This document shows positions 54,701 through 64,000 of a DNA stretch of 64,000 nucleotides, one piece after another. This stretch comes from Seison nebaliae (Eukaryota > Rotifera > Pararotatoria > Seisonacea > Seisonidae): positions 117,369 to 181,368 of the forward strand of contig JALJEE010000735.1 in assembly GCA_023231475.1 (NCBI GenBank). Reading direction: 5' to 3'. The notes below the pieces were generated by a model, which saw only the letters and a program-made list of their open reading frames with translations, made no database searches and had not been told where the DNA came from. The stretch's first letter is position 1. Each line of letters begins with the position of its first letter. The position numbers were made by a program, and so were the translations under genes.

Positions 54701-56320
54701 TTTGCTATTGGCAAACAGAAGACAAACAATTTTTATTGAACTCTTTCAATTCAGTTTGTGGAATGGGTAATTGTCGAAAGAAGATTGAACGATCCATAAT
54801 CCTGTTAGCCCATGAGAAGTTGGACGTGGGATTTGGATCCATCAATCTTCCTTTACCTCATCTCTTTCGTGAAATGTCTTATTTTATCGATACGTTATTC
54901 ATGAATCTTCCTCTTCCATATATATCCGTCGAAGATTTCGGCGAATTATTGATTGATGAATTTAATGTGAAATCCATTATTTACGATATCATTCGCTTCT
55001 TTCATGATGATGGTAAATTTTTTTGGTTGGCCGATAAATATTTCGGTGATTGTCGTCAATACATATTTACGCAACCTCAAATAATTTTTTCTTTATATAC
55101 ATCGCTTGCGAGACCAAAACAATTTTACGATTTGAATCAAAAGAAATTGTTTAATTTCAATGAAAAATTTTTGAAGTGTATTGACTCGAATTTGACTGCA
55201 ATTTCATTGCAAATGCTTCAAACTTTCTGGAACTTATACGTAGATAATTTAAATGAAACGATGATGAATGAATTAATTCATTTATTGATCAGATGTTTCT
55301 TAATAACTTATCCAATTATCGATACAGTTAACGAATTGAAATATCGAGATCAGTTAATTCAACAATTGCCTTGGTTGAAGGAGAAAGAGAATGAATTGAG
55401 AAATAATGTTAATCAAATTTTATCCATCGATCTTCCACTTATCGATAAATGTCGACAAAAAAGTAGAATAAAAAAAATTGTCGTGTTATCCAATCTAACG
55501 TTGATAAAGTCAATAAATATTCTTTACAAGAAATCGAATGTTAATATTGTAAAAAGTTCGTTCTTATAATTCTATTGTCATAATTTACCATTAATTTAGA
55601 TGGGAGACAAATTGGTATGTGTTTTGAAAATTCTATGAGATTCCCTTATGAATTGTTCGATATGATAATTGTTTCTATTCTATTCTACACACCATTCGCT
55701 CTCACTTTACATCACAGAAATGGTGTAATCTTCCAATCAATATTTAACGAACCGAAATTAACGTTCATTTTTAAAAAGTATTCCATAAATTATAAGAAAT
55801 TATTTAAATTTTTAGATTAATTTTGTTTTGTACAGAAAATTTTATTGAAATTCATTTTATTGACATTCTACTCGATGGTAAAGAGGGAACCCGGAAATTA
55901 TTTGAATATTTATGGCAACTCGCTCAAATGGTTTTAAAATGCATCGAAAATATATTTCGTTCATATCCTGGTTAGTTTCTCAAATGGTGTTAAAGATTCC
56001 AATGTGATTTAGGTTTCATTCTTCAAAGGAAAGTCAGATGTCCAGATTGTTATCGGTTCACTTTCCCTGGTGAATGGTTGAATCCGAAAGAGCTACAAGC
56101 TCAACAAACAACCGAATGCATAGAATGTCAGTCGATTATTAATACTGATTATCTAGTACAACCAAATGAAAATAAACGAAAAAGTTTGAAAAATATTTCT
56201 TTTGTTCTTCAGAACTTCGATTATTTTACAGATCGTGAACTATTGTTACAATTACGAGAGAAGAAAAAACAAAGACAATTAAATCAAAAAATGAAAAAAG
56301 ACAATCTCAAAGACGATTAA
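51772..56320 (+). CDS. MFHAS1-like ROCO protein (LRR, degenerate ROC, COR)
   Basis: A ROCO-family signalling scaffold similar to MFHAS1/MASL1. Exons are 51772-55555, 55600-55762, 55816-55970 and 56013-56320 (1469 residues). Introns are 44, 53 and 42 nt, all GTT. A Ser/Lys-rich N-terminus is followed by leucine-rich repeats at about 220-500 (LNSLNLSNNNL, MKRLNLDNNRI, LEELYLKNNNI, LQMLLLSNNQL). The LRR block ends with the ROCO-type cap NPLESPPITIFQEGASAI. The ROC region (about 675-770) keeps strand-like segments (LKLSLI, ELLIVDTVKHL, HQIILFSISI), but the P-loop GxxxxGKS/T is replaced by Asn/Asp residues, so GTP binding is doubtful. The COR domain follows (RFFHDDGKFFWLADKYFG, YIFTQPQIIFSLYTSL). 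Exons 2-4 complete its C-terminal half (RFPYELFDMIIV, CPDC and CIEC pairs). The ATG at 51772 opens the frame. Confidence 0.82.
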
Positions 56321-57501
56321 TCGAAAAATTTAACATATAAATACGAATAAACTATATACAGTTACAAATAGATATTATAATAAATTATTATTTATTAAAA
56401 TTCCCACTGGGATCAAATTAGAACAAACTGAAATGTTATTGGTTGACAGACTCTGAATCAGTTGATAGAGTAAAAACCGGTTCCTATGAGAATATGAAAT
56501 AATTTATAATATATTCCCTGATTTCGTGAATTCGATTTTTTCTCATTATCAGTTCTCTTATATTTCTCTTCCTTTTAAAATTATTCTTATTTTGAAGATG
56601 TCGGAATATCGAAGAAAATTCATCATACAGCTAGGTTTGTATTCCTGCGTTCATATGAATGTTTTTCAAATCATTTCGATATCGGAACATTTTTTATTCG
56701 TCAATTTTCTCTCACTAATTCCCATTTTCATGTTTAATTACCGATGAATAAATGAAGTTACCGATTCTAGTATCAATTCTATATTCAGTCAATCTATCAG
56801 ATATTATGGTCTATCAAGTAATATACGTATCCCTTGTAAGTCATAAAGGAAATATATTTGATATAAATATACTATATAGGAAATAGTAGGTGAAGGAAGT
56901 AAATATTGTATTAGCTTATTATCAAATTCGTGTACATTCGAAATTGGAGATAACGTCAAAAATTTCCTAAGAAATACTATAATCGAAGTGGACGATATGA
57001 TTTGAACAATCCAATTGTAAATTGAAGAACGGTGAGAGATAAAGATAAATAAAAAAATAAGATGAGAAACGTGAACAATTATTTGGACGGAGATACGGGG
57101 CGAAACAGAGGACATTATGAATGATAAAATAAATTACGTCCATTTTTGTGTTTAAGATGTTGGATGAAGATCCTTAAATGACAAAGAAGCTTATTGGTAA
57201 TCCAGAAAGTTGAGTATAATAACAGAAGAAAATTTAACAAGATTAAATTATGTTCGATGTTAAACTAAATTTTTCTTCGAAATACTTCGCTAATGGAAAT
57301 TGAATGAGTGGCTTCTGTTAAATTAATGGGAGTTAAATACGAATAATCTACTTGCATCATTCGTATTATCGATTAGACAACTGTTTAATTTTATCTTTAT
57401 ACAACAGAAATATATGCATAAAAGGGAAGAGTATAATAATCATCATTACTCTTTAAACGATAACATCTTTTCATTATTTATCTGATTTGAACAAGTAGAA
57501 A
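56321..57501. other. Intergenic between ROCO and asparaginase genes
   Basis: No conserved frame on either strand. An AATAAA polyadenylation signal for the ROCO transcript is present shortly after its stop (about 56345). The rest is AT-rich and featureless. Confidence 0.5.
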
Positions 57502-59704
57502 ATGGTATTTAAACAAAAAAGAATTCGACATATGACGCCACCGAAATATGAATTTAGTGTTGGTATAAAAATTAATCAAATTCAAATTTTATCAATATCC
57601 GAAATTCGTTAACAAATTATTGAAAATGAATGTTCTGTTTATTATTTTAATGTATTTCAAAATTTATTTAGAGTGCACAACAGTATCAACCGAAAGATGA
57701 GGCATATATCCCAAAGAAATTACATTCGATTCTTGACGAAACAGTCGAAATAGAAGAATCAAATAAGAAGAATAAGGACTTGGTTGAATCACAAGCAACT
57801 GATTTGACGAAACGTGAATTGTCCCATTCCAAAAATGAGCAATTAAGTCGTGTGCTCGTTTTGTATTGTGGAGGAACGATTGGTATGAGAGTGAATAAAG
57901 ACAACGTTTATGAACCAGTCGGACAATATTTACATAGTTTATTGAAAAATATGAATATTTTGAATGATACCAATTATCCTAAATCTCATGATAATGAATT
58001 TGTTTTGCCACCATTGAAAAACCATCAACGATTAGCATATTATTTGATGGAATATGAACCGTTAATCGATTCGGCTAATATGACAATGGACGATTGGGTA
58101 CGAATCGCTTTAGATATTAAAGATCAATATAGTGATTTTGATGGATTTGTTGTACTTCAAGGAACAGATACTTTAGCTTATACGGCGTCGGCCTTATCTT
58201 TCATGTGTGAAGATTTGGGGAAACCGATAATAGTAACTGGATCTCAGATACCTATAAGTGAATGTCGATCAGACGGTCGTGATAATTTGATGGGTGCATT
58301 AATATTCGCAGGATTTTATCAGTTACCTGAAGTGTGTGTTTATTTTCGTAATCGATTATTTCGAGGTAATCGTTGTGTGAAAGTTGATGCAAATTCATTG
58401 AAAGCTTTCGATTCTCCCAACTTCCCACAATTGGCATCTATGGGAACATTTATTCAAATTGCACGTCATCTTATTCGACGACGGAATACTGTTCAACCAT
58501 TTGTCGTTCATACGAATATGAATAGAAATGTTGGAGTACTTCGATTATTTCCTGGAATTACCCAAGTATCAGTTAAATCGTTTTTAGCACCACCTATGCA
58601 AGGAGTTGTATTACAAAGTTTCGGAATGGGAAATATTCCTTCACTTAATTCAGCTATTTTAAACGAATTAAAAAAAGCAACTGAACGTGATATTATTATT
58701 GTTAATACAACACAATGTCAACATGGTCGAGTTGAATCACTTTATGCAGCTGGTTCTGTTCTCAATAAAGCAGGAGTGATATGGGGAGGTGATATGAGTG
58801 TAGAAGCAGGACTCGCTAAATTGAGCTATGTTTTAGGGAAGAGTGAATGGTCGAAAGAAAAGAAACGAGCAATGATGGTGAAATCGTTGAGAGGAGAAGT
58901 GACCGAATCAATTGATAATGAATTAGATAATGAAGAAGAACATTATTCTTATCATCTCGAATCATCTCCCACCAAATATGTTATTGAAGATTTATTGGAA
59001 ATTGAAACGGTTCGCAAATATATCGAATTGATGAATAACGACGAGAAAAGTGTGATGAAGTCGATGGGTCATCTTCAGTTTCTTATTCCTTCAGCATTCG
59101 AACAAGCACTCGTTCAATCAGATATCGAACTTATTGAAAAATTCGTACATTGTGGAGTTGATATTAATATGAAACTGATCGATGGTAAATATCCAATACA
59201 TGTGGCAGTGATTCATGGAGAATTATCTGTTATCAATTTTCTTCTTGATCATAAAGTTGATGTTGATGTCCATTGTTCAAGTTGTACGAAACCGTTATTA
59301 TTAGCCGTGAAACTTCAACGACTAAGTGTCATTAAACGGTTGATAGAACATGGTGCTACTTTGCCTTATTCCCAAATTCAAATTGGTGCACGTTTATGTC
59401 AGTTAGTTAATTATTTTAATGAATTCTCCTCAATCTAATTAATTGTAGACATGCTGCTGAGAATAATGAACAACAATTAAATTCTCTATTGGCGGCTGAA
59501 GCGGATGTAAATACAAAAGACTATAGTGGATGTACTGCCATACATGCAGCCGTACTTCAAAATAATATAAAAATTGTTCAATTATTAGTGAAAAATAATT
59601 GTGATCTTAATTATTCTTTTAACGGATTGAAACCATTGGAACTCGCCAAGAAACATTCATTTACTATAATTGTCGAATATTTGACTTCATTGAAGAAAAG
59701 TTAA
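57502..59704 (+). CDS. ASPG: L-asparaginase with C-terminal ankyrin repeats (60 kDa lysophospholipase-like)
   Basis: Cytosolic type I asparaginase, hydrolysing asparagine to aspartate and ammonia; mammalian ASPG also has lysophospholipase activity. Exons are 57502-57558, 57672-59401 and 59449-59704 (680 residues, against about 573 in human). Introns are 113 nt (GTTGGT...TTAG) and 47 nt (GTTAGT...GTAG). The two catalytic threonines lie in YCGGTIGMR (about Thr88) and in VLQGTDTLAYTASAL. Substrate-site motifs follow: TGSQIPI, RSDGRDNLMGAL, the VVHTNMNRNVGVLRLFPG segment and QSFGMGNIP. Ankyrin repeats occupy about 480-680 (DGKYPIHVAVIHGELSVINF, TAIHAAVLQNNIKIVQLLV). The start assignment is moderate: exon 1 gives a short basic leader (MVFKQKRIRHMTPPKYEFS). 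Confidence 0.92.
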
Positions 59705-59908
59705 GACTTTTGATCAAAAAATTCATTTGGTAGAATGTGAAAGTAATTTATTTAATACTCATCCTTTTTTTATATTTGAATCAATTTTATATGATAGGAT
59801 AGAGACAATTTATTTGAGAAAATAAAAAAATAAAAATTGACATTTATTTTAAAATAAACAAAAAGAAAATAATTGAAAGAATTATTTCTTTCTGAAATAA
59901 TTGAAAAT

Positions 59909-61432
59909 TTAATCGAATTCTGAATTATCTGAATCATCCAAATCATCTTCAGATTGGAAGGCTTCGTGTCTCTCCTTCAACGCTGAAATGAGATGTTCCA
60001 TTAACTGTTGACTGGGAGGTAACGCTGATGATTCAGGTTGTACTGAAACTTCAGCAACTTTAGGTCGTTCATCTTCACTCTTCAATTTCCGTTTATTAAA
60101 TTGACGAATTTCAGCAAATAAGTCAACTGTTCCATTATCCTCTTCGATTGGTGGAGGTTGATTATTCGTCGATGGTCGTTCGGATGAATCTATTTTAAGT
60201 TTAGGTAATGGTGAACTTATTTCATCAGGAAAGAATGGTGGTGGTGGCGGTGGTGGTATTGGACAGGATGTGTTTGTCTCAATTGATTCATTGTAAACGT
60301 CATATGAATTATCTTGAATACTTATCATACTTGATGGTATAGGTGGAGGAGGCGGAGGAGGCGGTGGTGGTGGAGGTGGCGCAGGTGGAGCTTGTCGATG
60401 TGTCACAGAAGGTGGTGTGTTAGATGAAGGCGGTGGTGGAACAGGCGGTCTCATAGGAGGAGGAGGCGGTTTCCTACTTTCGTGACTGATTTGCGGTTGA
60501 GGCTGTTTAGGGAGACTATAAGTCATAGCTGATTGATAAATCTCATCCCGATTGACATTCGGATTCTTAGTCAATAAACGTCGAAGATCTGAATAGAGAG
60601 ATGTATCCATTAATTTTTGAACTTGTTCAGCAGTCGCTTCTTTCCCAAACATTTTCGATATATAACCATGAAGAAATTCACCTGTAATATCCATTTTATT
60701 CGTATTCAAATTCGTCAATGAAGATATATGAACAAAATTATGTGGAAGTCCAATATCTTTCGGAGAGAACTTCTTATTCTTATTCTTACTTCGTAGCGAA
60801 GCAAATCCTTTTGAATTTTTTGTTCGATTCATCTCATTACTGTTGTTGTTGTTGCTAATTTCAGTATTCTTTTGTAGATTATGTTGTTGTTGTTGTTGTT
60901 GTTGTTGATGGTGTTGTTGTTGCTGTTGTTCATTAGAATGATGACTTGATGGAATTATTTTATTTTTTTTTATTTGAACTTTCTCAATTTTCAAATTAAT
61001 ATGATTTTGAAATAAATTTGCTTCGTCAACAGACGTAAATTGAAGTGCAACACCATTATGATCACCATTAAAGAAGAAGAATTTCTCACCTAATTTATTG
61101 AAAGAGAAAGGTTCATAAATTTCCTGATCTAATTTCAATTTCAAATTGTCCGAATAGAAACGAATGAAATAAGATCGAAGTAAGAAATCTTTGACAAAAC
61201 AGACGACACCTAACGATTGTGGTTCCCATTCCGCTTTCTTGAAATTATGAAACATCAATCTTGGATACCATAACTGAGCGACACATGTACATAATGAATA
61301 ACTGTCGATAGGAAACAAATTGAAAATCAATCTATTCTCCTCTTCCGTCAACAAATCAGACGGATAATTTTTTCGACTTCCAAATTTATTCGATTGTTGT
61401 TGTTGTTGTTGCCGCTGATCAATTTGCATCAT
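59909..61432 (-). CDS. WAS: WASP-family actin nucleation promoter
   Basis: Links Cdc42 and membrane signals to Arp2/3-driven actin branching. It is a single 507-residue exon, similar in length to vertebrate WASP/N-WASP. The order is complete: WH1/EVH1 domain (about 25-150; LCTCVAQLWYPR, GVVCFVKD, RSYFIRFY), then poly-Gln and a basic segment (RSKNKNKK). Next is the CRIB motif (KDIGLPHNFVHISSL, about 225-240) with the autoinhibitory GTPase-binding domain. Long polyproline runs follow, then a single WH2 (VDLFAEIRQFNKRKLKSE), and finally the central/acidic tail (LMEHLISALKERHEAF, then EDDLDDSDNSEFD). The tail Trp that normally contacts Arp2/3 is Phe here. Two Met codons open the frame; the first is used. 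Confidence 0.94.
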   Translation of the reverse strand: MMQIDQRQQQQQQSNKFGSRKNYPSDLLTEEENRLIFNLFPIDSYSLCTCVAQLWYPRLMFHNFKKAEWEPQSLGVVCFVKDFLLRSYFIRFYSDNLKLKLDQEIYEPFSFNKLGEKFFFFNGDHNGVALQFTSVDEANLFQNHINLKIEKVQIKKNKIIPSSHHSNEQQQQQHHQQQQQQQQHNLQKNTEISNNNNSNEMNRTKNSKGFASLRSKNKNKKFSPKDIGLPHNFVHISSLTNLNTNKMDITGEFLHGYISKMFGKEATAEQVQKLMDTSLYSDLRRLLTKNPNVNRDEIYQSAMTYSLPKQPQPQISHESRKPPPPPMRPPVPPPPSSNTPPSVTHRQAPPAPPPPPPPPPPPPPIPSSMISIQDNSYDVYNESIETNTSCPIPPPPPPPFFPDEISSPLPKLKIDSSERPSTNNQPPPIEEDNGTVDLFAEIRQFNKRKLKSEDERPKVAEVSVQPESSALPPSQQLMEHLISALKERHEAFQSEDDLDDSDNSEFD

Positions 61433-62519
61433 ATTGAACGGTATAATGAGTAAAGAATTGATGGGAAGTTAATGTTAATATCTCTTAACGTCCTTCCCTG
61501 TCGTCAAAAATTATTTGTCATTCGATTAAAAACTTTCTAATGAATTAATTTTTCAATGAATATGATTCAACATACAAAGAAATAATCTTTAATAATTTAC
61601 ATTGAGCGTATTATTCAGTTAATACAAATATTTGATTGTTCTGAGAAAATAATAAAATGAAAAATTTTCTATTTTCTATTAAACTTAGAGATTAACAAAT
61701 AACAAATATTTTTCATTTATTATTTTCCGTTTTTATCCCATCGAAAGTTTAATAAATAAATTTTATAATGATTCCTTTCTTTCTCAACTTACTTACTTGT
61801 TACATTTCCAACATTTGGAGGTCAACTCTGTATGTTACGTTTATGTAACTCTCAAGTCCTGTCATATATTCCAAAATTTTTGTTCTCTTTCTTTTTTCAT
61901 TTAAAATTATCTTTCCTCACTGGCGATAATAAGACTATATTGCGATGAGTCGCTTCTTCCTTCATATCAACAAAAGGTATGTCAAATTTTCAATATGATA
62001 TCCTATTTATTGGCGTACGTTGTTAAATAATTTCAACATTTATTATAGTTCCTTCTCCTTACTTCTTTAGTCTCTGTCATTAACTACTTATTACTTACTT
62101 ACTTAACATTAACATGATTAACTTTTTTAATTACGTATATTACGATTCAAAAAATAATTTGTCTTTCGTTCACTCTTTATGTCTTATTTTATGCCTAACT
62201 GTCCCATATTTTGAAGCTATCTTAAGTCTTGACCTTGTAAGAAAAAAATTTGAAAACACTCTATTTCAAATATTTTCGGTAACATTTGCTTTCAATGATT
62301 TACTTCAAGAATCAGTGATTAGTGTTCTGGACTTTCTAAGGATAAACATGAATCTAAAAATGCAACTATATAAGAATGATACCCTTGCTAACTGATCTTG
62401 AGAGAGAATTATTACGTATATAATTCATACTATATTTCACTCTATAAATTTCACAATACTCATATTCTCGACATAGAAGAGATGAGGAGGAAAGTTTGAC
62501 TTTCGATAGTTAACTTTGG
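61433..62519. other. Intergenic, upstream of WASP
   Basis: The promoter of the minus-strand WASP gene should lie at the left of this stretch. The 93-codon frame at 62114-62395 has no recognisable motif. The rest is AT-rich with short C/T tracts. Confidence 0.45.
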
Positions 62520-63300
62520 AATTCAGCATTCCATTGATTTCGGTCATGCTCACTACTCAAATTATCGATATGGCTTCCCAAATCATCGCAACATCAGATC
62601 GACAAATTTTTGACCACGGCTCCAGGCCTTCCACGGAACCTACATTTTAAATACCGTTTTATTCAAGAATACTCTACTTGTTAAAATGCCCCAAACATTC
62701 TTCATAAGATTTAGATTGGGTGAACGTGGCAGATGTTCAAATATTGTTCATCTCGTTTTCTGAATGTCCTCCATAGAATACTTAGGTTTCTGAACAGATC
62801 GTCCGTCATGTTAAAAAACAAAATTGTTTCCATTGAATTCCTCTACAATTTTATTAAACACAAATTGAAATGTGACTATTTGATTTTGATGGTACTCGCG
62901 ACCGCAGTTACGTATATATATGCAGAAAAATTATTTACATATCTTCCCTTCTGAACGATAACTATTTAGATATTGTAGATATTCTGATATTAGGTCATTT
63001 TCGGAAGCATATTCTATTTCCTTCGTTTTATACGTGGACATTCCTTTATCACACGCAGAATTGTTTCGCTGGAGATGTCCAATTTAAGAGCTTCATTAAT
63101 CTTCCTTTCGCCATGTTAGTGCAAAAATTTCTGGCGTTGAGGACTTCTTTGCATATTGGTCTTGCTCTTCTGTTATTATAGACTTGTGTCTACCAGTCCG
63201 TTTCATATTCGTCCTTAGAAATTCTTTTTATTCCTCTCAATTTACTAATATCAGTGATCCAAGTTCTGCGCAATGTCCGCTATTTTACTTTTTCCTCAAT
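62520..63300 (-). mobile_element. Degenerate Tc1/mariner transposase
   Basis: The reverse strand can be followed through several frames as a Tc1-type transposase. The N-terminal part reads MKRTGRHKSIITEEQDQ and LDISSETILRVIKECPRIKR (helix-turn-helix). A later segment reads VEEFNGNNFVF. Near 62680-62740 comes LPRSPNLNLMKNVWGILTSRVF, a decayed form of the family signature SPDLNPIENLW. Many stops and frameshifts interrupt it. No terminal inverted repeats were identified, so the ends are approximate. Confidence 0.7.
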
Positions 63301-63826
63301 TGATAATTATTTTCCTTTTCCCATTTTTATTAGAACGTGTTTTTTGTTTGAAAAAGAACTAGAACTACTACAATTTTAAAAGAAACATCATAGAAGTTTT
63401 AAAATTTTGTGGAATTTTATTACTGATCATTACGGTCTTACGTGTATTTTGATAAGTTTTAAAATTTTGTGGGGTTATTGGTATTTGAGTGTTATTTGTT
63501 TTCTTGCAAAATTGTATGCTTTTTTGTGCAGTTTAGTTTAATGTGGTTTTTCCATCATCTTTCCATATGTTCATAAACTTTATCGGTCTTAAAATTTACT
63601 TATCTTCTTCAACATAACAGTTTCGAAGCTTTATCATGTTTTTCATTCAATAGTTATACATATAGTTATATTATATTTAGGACCGTTAAATGATCAAAAT
63701 GATCGACTTACATTTAATCGTACTGTTCATTTAATCGACTATATAGTCGACTTGTTGAATATAAGGAGATAATGTTTAAAATGGGATATTTATTTTGCTT
63801 TTCGATGGTTTAGAAGAAATGTTTAA
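63301..63826. other. AT-rich spacer with short direct repeats
   Basis: A 16-nt string (AGTTTTAAAATTTTGTGG and flanks) occurs at about 63393 and again at about 63454. An imperfect palindrome TCGACTATATAGTCGA lies near 63736-63751. No gene. It may be the untranslated start or decayed 5' part of the retroelement that follows. Confidence 0.4.
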
Positions 63827-64000
63827 TTGAAGCAAAAAAATCGAAATAAAAAGTTATATATGGCACCTTGGGTCTTTGGTAAAATTGTTGACGAAATACT
63901 TCTTGAAGTCAACCAGAAATATTCTTTTAAAATCGATAATCATTCATTTCCTGCAGTTCTCAGCTATGCTGATGATATCGTTATCTGTTGTAATAATGGA
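63827..64000 (+). mobile_element. Non-LTR retrotransposon reverse transcriptase fragment (cut by window edge)
   Basis: From 63827 to the window end the frame stays open; the first ATG is 63860. It reads FGKIVDEILLEVNQKYSF, then VLSYADDIVICCNNG. YADDIVI is the polymerase catalytic box (motif C, two catalytic Asp). The spacing to the preceding DEIL segment fits R2-like or related non-LTR elements. The upstream RT motifs are missing, because a TAA at 63824 ends the frame. The copy is therefore 5'-truncated or broken, and its 3' part lies outside the window. Confidence 0.75.

Noticed and set aside
55778-55815. 38-nt intron with GTATTC donor in the ROCO gene
   Set aside because: A GTTCAT donor at 55763 with the same phase and acceptor gives a better fit to the COR C-terminal sequence and to all other introns in the window.
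62114-62395. 93-codon frame upstream of the Tc1 relic
   Set aside because: No recognised motif, AT-rich composition, no neighbouring exons.

Overview
The window is nuclear DNA from a compact, AT-rich animal genome. The gene set is metazoan: a BCL11-type zinc-finger factor, an E-protein bHLH factor, histidine decarboxylase, a calcitonin-type neuropeptide precursor, WASP, ERGIC-53, an MFHAS1-like ROCO protein and ODAD2/ARMC4. Genes are about 5 kb apart on average. Coding exons are rich in Asn, Gln and Ser runs. ODAD2 suggests that the organism keeps motile cilia or a flagellated sperm. I cannot name the phylum; a small-genome protostome such as a reduced spiralian or a small arthropod relative is only a guess.

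Layout. 1-5.8 kb is non-coding flank. A BCL11 homologue lies at 5.8-10.4 kb (+). 10.4-20.5 kb is a decayed accessory region with a MULE transposase relic, a Tc1 fragment, minisatellites, a large hairpin, a type II membrane protein with hexapeptide repeats, and a partial RING gene. 20.5-27.1 kb (+) carries the calcitonin-like precursor, ODAD2, tRNA-Leu(TAA) and NADPH-cytochrome P450 reductase. 27.5-30.6 kb (-) holds a 956-residue unrecognised gene that I assembled from five exons. 30.6-38.0 kb appears empty. NOP16 (+) and histidine decarboxylase (-) then converge with 2 bp between their stop codons. The E-protein gene (41.8-44.5 kb, -) and ERGIC-53 (47.3-49.3 kb, -) follow, then cyclophilin A (+), the ROCO protein (+), asparaginase with ankyrin repeats (+) and WASP (-). 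The last 1.5 kb holds a dead Tc1 transposase and a reverse-transcriptase fragment cut by the window edge.

The most striking observation is in the splicing signals. I rebuilt 33 introns by joining reading frames, 22 of them inside well-conserved genes. Every one can be placed with a 5' splice site starting GTT, where animals normally have GTA or GTG. Most introns are 37-64 nt, and the 3' sites often end AAG or GAAG. This rule also joined two separate-looking ORF groups into the 956-residue gene. The other leading find is the neuropeptide precursor at 20.5 kb: a signal peptide, then a 32-residue peptide with two cysteines and a Pro-amide end between KR sites, which is the layout of calcitonin.

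The genes do not form an operon or pathway. They are ordinary housekeeping, neuronal and cytoskeletal genes in a dense arrangement. All coordinates and junctions come from reading the sequence by eye, with no alignment or expression data.
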